From NCBI GenBank assembly GCA_039984715.1, contig JBDWUA010000004.1, forward strand, positions 186,001 to 250,000: DNA of 64,000 nt, given 5' to 3'. The notes beneath the pieces are model-generated. The model did no database searches. It was not told where the DNA came from and saw only the letters and a list, made by a program, of their open reading frames with translations. Of the stretch, positions 57,041 through 64,000 are shown one piece after another (the first letter of the stretch is position 1; each line of letters begins with the position of its first letter). The position numbers were made by a program, and so were the translations under genes. The DNA comes from JABSSA01 sp039984715 (GTDB lineage Bacteria; Pseudomonadota; Alphaproteobacteria; Rhodobacterales; Rhodobacteraceae).

Positions 57041-58006
57041 ATGTTTTTGAAAACACTGACGGCGACCGCCACATTGCTTGCGCTGGCCGCACCCGTAGTG
57101 GCGCAGGAAAATCTGAAGGCCGCAATTGTGGCTGCAATGGGTGAAGCCATCGAAGATCCGCGCTATGTCGATGTTCTGGCGACCTATGGATTAGAATTGC
57201 CCGACTTGAATGACAAAACCCTCGTTAACTCGACGGATTACGCATATCCCGAAGTCGCTGACGGAACGCTTCTTTCTAAGGTGATTGCCGATGAATCCTT
57301 GCGGCTTGGTTGGATCGCTGTGGGCGCACCGTGGTCAGTTCCGGGTCCAGATCCGGCGGAACCTATTGGCCTTTCGGTTGAATATTGGGGCATCGTTCAG
57401 GACAAGCTGAACGCGCATTACGGCACGAACGTTGCATTGGATTGGGTGGAATTCACCGAAGAGACCGGCAACAACAATATGTATCGCTGGCTTTCCAATT
57501 CTGACGACTTTGATTGTTCAGGTGAAGGTCGTGACGTGGCAGGCTGCTATGATGTGATCGGCGGTGCCTATGCGATTAACAAACGGCGCAAAGAAATCTC
57601 TGACATGACACCAGCCTATTTTCCGCTGAACATGTCCGTTGTACGCACCAATGTACCGTTGCCTGACGGGGTTGGGCCGCTTGAGACGGCCGAGCAAATC
57701 CGTGAAGCAATGGCAGACCCGGCCATCAATTTGGTTCTCGCGGGATTGCCTGACACTGGAGAAGATTCGATCCTGACCAATTTCAAGAAGAAAATGGGGG
57801 ATACATTTACGCATGCAGACCGCACGCCGGGATCAAACGTCCTTGAGTTTGCGCAAAACGCGACTGACATTCACTTTGTTCTGGGGACCAATGTGCGCAT
57901 GTCGTCCACCCGTTTCAAAAACCCAGAATTTTGTGAAGAATGCGCATTCATTCCCAATCTTTTGGTCTTTGGTGGCGTTGGTTTCGCAACCGCGTTGGTT
58001 GAATAA
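57041..58006 (+). CDS. Orphan periplasmic substrate-binding protein
   Basis: A 321-residue secreted protein with a signal peptide (MFLKTLTATATLLALAAPVVA) and a class II periplasmic binding-protein fold of the amino-acid/SBP_bac_3 type. Motifs are weak: ESLRLGWIAVGAPWSVPGP, then GCYDVIGGAYAINKRRKEISDMTPAYF, typical of the first-to-second lobe crossover. Two Cys pairs (CSGEGRDVAGC and CEEC) suggest disulfides. No permease or ATPase is adjacent, so the transporter it serves is unknown. ATG follows GGAGGAA. Confidence 0.8.
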   Translation: MFLKTLTATATLLALAAPVVAQENLKAAIVAAMGEAIEDPRYVDVLATYGLELPDLNDKTLVNSTDYAYPEVADGTLLSKVIADESLRLGWIAVGAPWSVPGPDPAEPIGLSVEYWGIVQDKLNAHYGTNVALDWVEFTEETGNNNMYRWLSNSDDFDCSGEGRDVAGCYDVIGGAYAINKRRKEISDMTPAYFPLNMSVVRTNVPLPDGVGPLETAEQIREAMADPAINLVLAGLPDTGEDSILTNFKKKMGDTFTHADRTPGSNVLEFAQNATDIHFVLGTNVRMSSTRFKNPEFCEECAFIPNLLVFGGVGFATALVE

Positions 58007-58021
58007 TTCAAAAGAACTTAA

Positions 58022-58046
58022 AGCGGCGATCAACATGGTCGCCGCT
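58022..58046 (-). terminator. Hairpin downstream of recQ
   Basis: On the minus strand an 8-bp perfect stem (AGCGGCGA with its complement) over a 9-nt loop is followed by TTAAGTTCTTTT. It lies 65 bp past the recQ stop, so it probably terminates recQ. Confidence 0.6.
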
Positions 58047-58110
58047 GATCAGGTTTGGGCCAAACAATTAGCCACCAGCACATCCATTCAGTTGATCAGA
58101 TTGCCGGTTG

Positions 58111-60150
58111 CTAGCTTGCTTCGCGCAAAACATCCAAAAACGCTGCGCCGAACCGTTCGGCGCGGCGTTCACCCAGCAGACGTTCCATGCCACGTTCATC
58201 ATTTGGGCGCGTCTGCGCGACTTTCGCCAAAAGAGATGCTGAACAGCTAAGCGGTTTTTCGGTTCCGTCGATTCCGTGTGTCAGGTCAGCTTGTGCCGAC
58301 AACAACAGGTCATAAACGGATCCAGCCGCTTGACCCGCTAACTTGCGACGCGCAGGGTGCAAGGCTTCGGCTTCGCCTGCGATCACTTCCAAAAAGGTTG
58401 CACCATGGGTTTGCAGCTTCTTTGCACCCACGCCGCTTATGGCCGCCATTTCATCCAAATTTTGTGGGCGACGTTCAGCCATTTCGATCAGCGATTTGTC
58501 GTTGAAAATGACATAGGCTGGCACGCGGGCCGCTTCTGCCAATGCGCGACGTTTGGCTTTTAAGGCGGACAGCAGCGGCGCATCTTCTTCTGACACCATG
58601 CTTTTGACCACAGGCCGCGATTTCGCAGAGGTGATCGTGTCCTTGCGCAATTCAATTGTGTCCTGACCCTTGAGGATTGGCAAAGCCTTGTCCGTCATCC
58701 GCAAAGCGCCGTGGCGTTCGGGATCGGGCCGCATCAGGTCATGGCCCAGCATCTGACGAAAGATCGCCTGCCACTGAGGGCGCGAATATTCTGTTCCGAT
58801 GCCATATGTGGACAGCGTCGTGTGATTTCGCGCACGCACTTTGTCGGTTTCATTGCCAAGCAATATGTCGATCAAATGCCCGGCGCCAAACCATTCGTCA
58901 GTTCGCAAAGCCGCCGATAACGCCTTGCGCACGGCTGTGGTTCCATCAAACTTTTCGGCCGGACGGTCACATAGATCACAACGTCCACAGGTGATGTCGG
59001 TTTCGCCAAAATACCCAAGAAGGTTTTGACGGCGGCATTCCAGAGCCTCGGCCAAGCCCAGCAACGCATTCAGGCGCGCGTGATCCGCCATGCGGCGTTC
59101 CGGTGGGGCAAGACCTTCGTCAATTTGCGAACGGCGCAATTTGATATCTTCGGGACCGTACAAAGTGAGCGTTTCCGCAGGTGCGCCATCCCGTCCGGAC
59201 CGACCGATTTCCTGATAATAGGCTTCGATTGATTTTGGCAAATCAGCATGCGCGACCCAACGGATGTCGGGTTTATCGACACCCATGCCAAAAGCGACGG
59301 TGGCGACGACAATCAATCCGTCTTCTTGCTGAAACCGTCGTTCCGCAATGCGTCGGTCATCGGCATCCATTCCGCCATGGTAATGGATCGCCGGGTTGCC
59401 CGCGTCTCTGAGGGCTTTGGCCAGTGTTTCTGTCTTTGAACGCGTGCCGCAATAAACGATGCCTGATTGACCGGGGCGAGCGGCTGCGAAATTCAGGATT
59501 TGATTGCGTGGTTTGTCTTTGGCCTGAAAAGACAGGTGGATATTTGGGCGGTCGAACCCGTGCAAGAAATTGGTGGGTTGTGCGCCATCGAACAGTTTTT
59601 CGACGATCTCAGCGCGCGTTTCTGCGTCCGCAGTAGCGGTAAACGCGGCCAAAGGAACATCCATCGCGCGACGCAATTCACCGATGCGCAAATAATCGGG
59701 GCGAAAATCGTGCCCCCATTGGCTGACGCAATGCGCTTCGTCCACGGCGATCATGTTCACGCCGATCCGACGCAACATGCCAAGCGATGAACCCGCAGCA
59801 AGGCGTTCGGGCGCAATATACAAAAGCTTTAGGGTTCCGGCATCCAACGCATCCCAGACTGCGGTTGTTTCTTCTGGGGAGTTGCCAGACGTCAACGCAC
59901 CCGCAGACACACCCGCGGCCTGAAGGGCGCGCACCTGATCACGCATCAACGCAATCAACGGAGAGATAACGACAGTTACGCCCGGCCGCAGCAAGGCGGG
60001 TAGCTGAAAACACAGGGATTTACCGCCCCCCGTTGGCATAATGGCCAAAACAGGGTCACCGGCGGTCACCGCATCCACGATCTCTTTTTGGCCGGGGCGA
60101 AAGCTCTCGAATCCAAAAACATCACGCAAAAGCGTTGTCGCGTCGGGCAT
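58111..60150 (-). CDS. recQ: ATP-dependent DNA helicase RecQ
   Basis: A 679-residue superfamily 2 3'-5' DNA helicase. Motif I is MPTGGGKSLCFQLPAL, motif II is VDEAHCVSQWGHDFRPDY, and motif VI is in YYQEIGRSGRDG. The zinc site CGRCDLC in the RQC domain and the C-terminal HRDC (about 530-605) are present. It acts in recombination and replication-fork repair. Length is slightly above E. coli RecQ (609). Monocistronic with a candidate terminator. Confidence 0.97.
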   Translation of the reverse strand: MPDATTLLRDVFGFESFRPGQKEIVDAVTAGDPVLAIMPTGGGKSLCFQLPALLRPGVTVVISPLIALMRDQVRALQAAGVSAGALTSGNSPEETTAVWDALDAGTLKLLYIAPERLAAGSSLGMLRRIGVNMIAVDEAHCVSQWGHDFRPDYLRIGELRRAMDVPLAAFTATADAETRAEIVEKLFDGAQPTNFLHGFDRPNIHLSFQAKDKPRNQILNFAAARPGQSGIVYCGTRSKTETLAKALRDAGNPAIHYHGGMDADDRRIAERRFQQEDGLIVVATVAFGMGVDKPDIRWVAHADLPKSIEAYYQEIGRSGRDGAPAETLTLYGPEDIKLRRSQIDEGLAPPERRMADHARLNALLGLAEALECRRQNLLGYFGETDITCGRCDLCDRPAEKFDGTTAVRKALSAALRTDEWFGAGHLIDILLGNETDKVRARNHTTLSTYGIGTEYSRPQWQAIFRQMLGHDLMRPDPERHGALRMTDKALPILKGQDTIELRKDTITSAKSRPVVKSMVSEEDAPLLSALKAKRRALAEAARVPAYVIFNDKSLIEMAERRPQNLDEMAAISGVGAKKLQTHGATFLEVIAGEAEALHPARRKLAGQAAGSVYDLLLSAQADLTHGIDGTEKPLSCSASLLAKVAQTRPNDERGMERLLGERRAERFGAAFLDVLREAS

Positions 60151-60230
60151 ACTGGGGACCTGTTTATTATCGTTCTTGTGCTCGACGCGGACGATCCCAC
60201 ACTCAGATCAGGTAAACAAGGCTGAGGTGA

Positions 60231-60518
60231 TCAAGCCAAGCCAAATATTGATGGCAGAATAAACGACCGCAGCGCAATCACCGCGATAAAGGCCACCAAC
60301 GGCGCAAGATCCAAAGGATGCGTATCCGGCATGTAACGTCGAATGGGGCGGTAGATAGGTTCAAGCAGCTTGTTCAAACCCATCCAGATTTGCCCAACCA
60401 TCTGCTGATGAATGTTGAGCACATTGAATGAAATGAGCCAGCTCATGATGATATGAATGATCATGATCATGTAAACGACGCCAAGGATCAGATCGAGCGT
60501 GCCATAGATGGCGTACAT
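60231..60518 (-). CDS. YggT family membrane protein
   Basis: A 95-residue protein with two hydrophobic segments (MYAIYGTLDLILGVVYMIMI and IAVIALRSFI) and the family block EPIYRPIRRYMP with LDLAPLVAF. YggT proteins are small inner-membrane proteins of uncertain role. ATG at 60518 follows GGAG; the frame runs on to 60701 but that part is not family sequence. It is divergent from the MFS transporter. Confidence 0.92.
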   Translation of the reverse strand: MYAIYGTLDLILGVVYMIMIIHIIMSWLISFNVLNIHQQMVGQIWMGLNKLLEPIYRPIRRYMPDTHPLDLAPLVAFIAVIALRSFILPSIFGLA

Positions 60519-60672
60519 AGGGTGGACTCCTTCCAGTTCAGGCACTGAGGTAGGGCCTGTAAGCGCGCATGGCAAGATCAAGCTATGCCGCATGGTTGAT
60601 AACTTACTGAGCTTTCGCTTGCTTGCCCCAGAAAACACAGGTCTAACTGAAAAAAATGAGCAGGGGATAAGA

Positions 60673-62043
60673 ATGGCAGAACCAAGTCTGCGCAAACGCA
60701 TTTGGGGTTGGTTCTTTTTCGACTGGGCCAGCCAACCGTATCACACTGTGTTGCTGACATTCATTTTTGGCCCGTTCTTTGTGTCGATTGCCGCGGACGC
60801 TTTTGTCGCCGACGGGCAAGCCAGCGAGGCCGCAAAGGCCAGCGCACAATCCCTGTGGTCAAGGACACTGGTCATAACCGGATTGATCATCGGATTAGGT
60901 GCACCCCTTCTAGGGGCAGTTGCGGATACATCTGGGCGTAGGATGCCATGGATATTGGCGTTTTCCGCGATGTATGTCGCCGGTTCAGGCGCATTATGGT
61001 GGACGAACCCAGATGGCAGCAATCTGTCATTGATGATGATCGTCTTTGCCATTGGGTTCATTGGTGCAGAATATGCGTTGATCTTTATCAACGCGCAGTT
61101 GCCCAGTTTGGCATCAGAGGACGAAGTCGGGCAGGTGTCGGGATCGGGCTTTGCATTTGGGTATGCAGGCGGGGTGTTGTCCTTGTTCCTGCTGCTTTTG
61201 CTGATTGTCGAACAACCCAACGGCAAAACGCTGATTGGTTTTGATCCGATGTTTGGTCTTTTGGATGCAAGTGGGCGCGAAGGCACGCGATTTACTGGTC
61301 CTTTCGTCGCTTTTTGGTTCGTTGTTTTCATGATCCCATACTTTGCTTGGGTGCGTGAAGTAAGAGACCCCAACCCCGGCGCGACTTTTGGCAAGGCGTT
61401 GGACAGTCTTTGGGGCTCCATCCGAAACTTGCGGCTGCGCAAAAGCTTGGCGACCTATTTGGGATCGTCGATGTTGTATCGGGATGCTTTGAACGGTCTT
61501 TACAGTTTTGGCGGGACCTTCGCGGTTCTGGTCATGGATTTTTCAGTCGTCGAAGTCGGTGTATTTGGCATCATCGCGGCGTCGGCGGCTGCGGTGTTCA
61601 GTTTTGTAGGTGGTCGTGCCGATAAACGCTTTGGACCGAAACCCGTGATTATCGTTACGATCTGGGTCCTGATGGGTGTTTGTACAGTGTTGGTGAATTT
61701 GTCGCCTGAACGTGTCTTTGGCGTTTCGATTGCGGAAGGGTCCGGAGTTCCGACACAAATCTTTTATCTGTGTGGTTGTCTGATTGGTGGCATGGGCGGC
61801 ATTCTGCAATCTGCCAGCCGATCCTTGATGGTGCGTCACAGCAATCCGAAATCACCAACAGAAAGTTTTGGGCTTTATGGCCTGTGTGGGCGCGCCACGG
61901 CGTTCATCGCACCCGCCCTTATTGGAATTGCAACCAGCGTGACTGGCAGTGCACAATTGGGTGTGTTCCCGTTGATCTTTCTGTTCCTTTTGGGCTTGGT
62001 TCTGTTACGATGGGTCAATCCGAAAGGTGAGGTCTTTGCATGA
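60673..62043 (+). CDS. UMF1-type MFS transporter
   Basis: A 456-residue membrane protein with about twelve hydrophobic segments, of the UMF1 (Atg22-like) group. The N-terminal FFDWASQPYHTVLLTFIFGP and IGLGAPLLGAVADTSGRRMPW are family hallmarks. The substrate is unknown, with amino acids or peptides possible. It precedes mepA with an ATGA overlap. ATG at 60673 gives the family start. Confidence 0.9.
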   Translation: MAEPSLRKRIWGWFFFDWASQPYHTVLLTFIFGPFFVSIAADAFVADGQASEAAKASAQSLWSRTLVITGLIIGLGAPLLGAVADTSGRRMPWILAFSAMYVAGSGALWWTNPDGSNLSLMMIVFAIGFIGAEYALIFINAQLPSLASEDEVGQVSGSGFAFGYAGGVLSLFLLLLLIVEQPNGKTLIGFDPMFGLLDASGREGTRFTGPFVAFWFVVFMIPYFAWVREVRDPNPGATFGKALDSLWGSIRNLRLRKSLATYLGSSMLYRDALNGLYSFGGTFAVLVMDFSVVEVGVFGIIAASAAAVFSFVGGRADKRFGPKPVIIVTIWVLMGVCTVLVNLSPERVFGVSIAEGSGVPTQIFYLCGCLIGGMGGILQSASRSLMVRHSNPKSPTESFGLYGLCGRATAFIAPALIGIATSVTGSAQLGVFPLIFLFLLGLVLLRWVNPKGEVFA

Positions 62044-62969
62044 GATATCTTCGCAAAACAGCCACGTTGGTGTCCTTGATCATTGTCGCGGCTTGCGCAG
62101 GGGCAGACACGAATATTGATGGAACCGCAGTGACGGAACCAGTGGCCCCCGCCGGAATAAGTCAATCAAAAGCGCCCGCAAAATTCGCCTTTGGCGCTGC
62201 GTCTCAAGCATCTGCACAATCAGCATCGGCCTTAGGCGGTTATGCGAAAGGGTGTATTTCTGGATCGCAAGAATTGCCCGAAACAGGCCCGACTTGGCAG
62301 GCCATGCGGTTGGATCGCAATCGCAACTGGGGTCATCCAGAGCTTGTTGATATGGTCAAAAACCTCAGCAAGAAAGCAGCGCAGCAACCGGGATGGAATG
62401 GTCTTTATGTCGGCGATATGAGCCAGCCAAGGGGCGGGCCGATGTTGACCGGGCACCGAAGCCACCAGATTGGCTTGGATGCGGATATCTGGATGTTACC
62501 CGCCAAAAACCTCAACCTCAGCCCGGAAGAACGCGAAAGCCTGTCTTCGATTTCGACACGCCGGTCCAATGGGGCCTTTGTGAACAGTCAATGGACACCT
62601 GCCCATCATGAAATTCTGAAAGCCGCGGCCCAAGATAAACGCGTGGCCCGCATTTTTGTCTTTCCAGGGGCCAAGGTTCAAATGTGCAAAGATGAAAAGG
62701 GCAGCAAAGCGTGGTTGCGCAAAATTCGCCCGTGGTGGGGACACCATTATCATTTCCACGTTCGGCTGAATTGTCCAAAAGGTGAAGGCCGGTGCGTTAA
62801 TCAAGCAGCTCCTCCGGCGGGGGATGGCTGTGCGGATGCACAAAGATGGGTGAATGACATTTTGAACCCACCACCACCCAATCCAAATGCGCCCAAACCC
62901 AAACCTCGACGCGAACTGATTTTGGCGGACTTGCCCCCACAATGCTCTGGCGTCTTAGCCTCGCGCTGA
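62040..62969 (+). CDS. mepA: Penicillin-insensitive murein endopeptidase MepA
   Basis: A 309-residue M74 metallopeptidase that cleaves D-alanyl-meso-diaminopimelyl cross-links in peptidoglycan. The N-terminal signal has a lipobox (LIIVAACAG), so it may be a lipoprotein. Zinc motifs are GHRSHQIGLDADIWM and the later WWGHHYHFHVRLNCP. It is coupled to the MFS gene by ATGA, and its 3' end overlaps the phytase-like gene by 28 bp. Confidence 0.95.
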   Translation: MRYLRKTATLVSLIIVAACAGADTNIDGTAVTEPVAPAGISQSKAPAKFAFGAASQASAQSASALGGYAKGCISGSQELPETGPTWQAMRLDRNRNWGHPELVDMVKNLSKKAAQQPGWNGLYVGDMSQPRGGPMLTGHRSHQIGLDADIWMLPAKNLNLSPEERESLSSISTRRSNGAFVNSQWTPAHHEILKAAAQDKRVARIFVFPGAKVQMCKDEKGSKAWLRKIRPWWGHHYHFHVRLNCPKGEGRCVNQAAPPAGDGCADAQRWVNDILNPPPPNPNAPKPKPRRELILADLPPQCSGVLASR

Positions 62970-63760
62970 TCCTCATTGCTCAAACAGGTTTGACGGCTGA
63001 GTTGACATTGCTCAGCCGAATGAACTTGCGCGCCGTTGACCCAGCGTTTGGTGGTCTGTCCGCTATCGAAATTTCGCCCGATGGGGCGCAGGTGTTCCTT
63101 GTCTCGGATCGAGGTGGGTTGTTTCGTGCGGACCTGTCGCGACAGAATGGAAAACTGTCAGGCATCTCTGTTGAACGGTTGCCGCAATCCTTGCACGGGT
63201 TTGACAGCGAAGGATTGGCCATCGATGCAGACGGGCAGTGGTTCGTGTCCCTAGAGGGGCGTTCCCAAGTGCGCGCCCTTCCAAAAACACGCCTGCCGCG
63301 TCATCCCGATTTTCGCAAATTCCCCGGAAACGGAGGGTTAGAAGCTCTTGCCGTTGATCACACCGGCGCATTGTGGACCCTGCCAGAAACAAGTGCCCTG
63401 CAACGTAAACCCATCCCGATCTATCGGTATGCAAATGGGCGATGGACAAAGCCACGCATGTTGCTACGCGATGGGCTATTCTTGCCAGTCGGGGCGGATT
63501 TTGGGCCAGACGGAAAACTCTATATTCTTGAGCGTCACTTGAACGCCTTTGGATTTCGTACCCGGATACGACGGATCACGCCGGGGCAAAACACGCCGCC
63601 AGAAACACTGTTGAAAACCACGGCACTGACCCACGGCAACCTCGAAGGCATCGCCGTTTGGCAGGACGCACAGGGCCGCGTTCGTCTGACCATGGTGTCG
63701 GATAACAACTTCAAACCCTATCTGCGCAGCGAAATGGTTGAATATGTCTTGCAGGAATAG
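62942..63760 (+). CDS. Secreted esterase-like phytase-family protein
   Basis: A 272-residue protein with a signal peptide (MLWRLSLALILIAQTGLTA) and a beta-propeller-like domain annotated in alphaproteobacteria as esterase-like activity of phytase. FGGLSAIEISPDG, FDSEGLAIDADGQW, NGGLEALAVDHTG and GNLEGIAVW are repeat blades with conserved Glu residues. The reaction is unproved in this family. It begins inside the end of mepA (28-bp overlap, different frame). Confidence 0.88.
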   Translation: MLWRLSLALILIAQTGLTAELTLLSRMNLRAVDPAFGGLSAIEISPDGAQVFLVSDRGGLFRADLSRQNGKLSGISVERLPQSLHGFDSEGLAIDADGQWFVSLEGRSQVRALPKTRLPRHPDFRKFPGNGGLEALAVDHTGALWTLPETSALQRKPIPIYRYANGRWTKPRMLLRDGLFLPVGADFGPDGKLYILERHLNAFGFRTRIRRITPGQNTPPETLLKTTALTHGNLEGIAVWQDAQGRVRLTMVSDNNFKPYLRSEMVEYVLQE

Positions 63761-63853
63761 CTTGCCAGTCGCGATACCTGCCGATAAAGACGCGCTCTGC
63801 TCAGACTCCTCTGGGCCAAGTCCCCGCGACCTTGTTAAAACGGGAAAGATAAA

Positions 63854-64000
63854 ATGACTCGCACGCATATACCCGGCATTCTCGCCATGGCCATCATCGT
63901 GGTGGCCTCAAACATCCTTGTTCAGCACTTGCTTGGCAATTGGCTGACATGGGGTGCTTTCACCTATCCATTCGCCTTCCTTGTCACGGATGTCATGAAC
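63854..64000 (+). CDS. Queuosine precursor transporter (YhhQ family), 3' end outside window
   Basis: The first 49 residues of a membrane protein starting MTRTHIPGILAMAIIVVASN and reaching WGAFTYPFAFLVTDVMN at the window edge. This start (ILVQHLL, then TYPFAFLVTDVMN) is characteristic of the VUT/YhhQ family, which takes up queuine precursors such as preQ0 or preQ1. ATG at 63854 follows GGGAAAG. Confidence 0.88.
   Translation, partial: MTRTHIPGILAMAIIVVASNILVQHLLGNWLTWGAFTYPFAFLVTDVMN

Overview
The window is chromosomal DNA from an alphaproteobacterium, most likely a marine Rhodobacterales (Roseobacter-group) bacterium of moderate GC. The main evidence is the xsc-pta-soeABC sulfonate locus headed by a TauR-type MocR regulator, the RpoE-ChrR singlet-oxygen locus with its Rhodobacter-type neighbour operon, a TRAP transporter, DUF2794, and a MoxR/DUF58/DUF4159 operon. 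About 60 protein genes are packed tightly. ATGA/GTGA stop-start overlaps are common, and several convergent genes overlap at their stops. I see no rRNA, tRNA, CRISPR, phage or insertion sequence. No gene-free stretch exceeds 300 bases; the longest, 46099-46365, is 267 bases.

Layout. 1-16 kb holds housekeeping and maintenance genes: beta-carbonic anhydrase (cut by the left edge), an Hpt-like small protein, M17 aminopeptidase plus NlpC/P60 hydrolase, DUF2794, a FadH-like flavoenzyme, RppH, the nth/sugar kinase/GNAT operon, a Hint-domain protein, an AraC-MGMT fusion, an OmpA-like lipoprotein, a MaoC-like dehydratase, and the two halves of MnmC as separate head-to-head genes. 16-19 kb has an EamA transporter, a soluble lytic transglycosylase and dapA. 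19-28 kb (minus strand) reads tauR, xsc, pta, soeA, soeB, soeC: sulfoacetaldehyde is split to acetyl phosphate and sulfite, acetyl phosphate goes to acetyl-CoA, and sulfite is oxidised by a cytoplasmic molybdoenzyme. No taurine aminotransferase gene is present here.

28-34 kb is the singlet-oxygen stress locus: rpoE-chrR on the plus strand and, divergently, a flavin amine oxidase, DUF1365, a GPH-type transporter, DUF3833 and an SDR. The gene order matches what I recall of RSP_1093-RSP_1087 in Rhodobacter sphaeroides, a region linked to furan/cyclopropane fatty-acid modification. 34-45 kb holds a Hyi-like isomerase, DUF1285, a MoxR/DUF58/DUF4159/membrane-protein operon and a large hybrid histidine kinase with two receivers and a Pro-Glu repeat.

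46-58 kb is the accessory part and the best candidate for an undescribed pathway. It has an FMN-dependent luciferase-like monooxygenase (LLM), a shortened and diverged LLM relative, a flavin reductase, a beta-keto-acid cleavage enzyme, a PcaD-like hydrolase, a GST, a TRAP transporter split across two strands, LysR and TetR regulators, a peroxiredoxin and an orphan binding protein. 58-64 kb returns to core genes: recQ, yggT, a UMF1-type MFS transporter, mepA, a phytase-like esterase, and the start of a queuosine-precursor transporter cut by the right edge.
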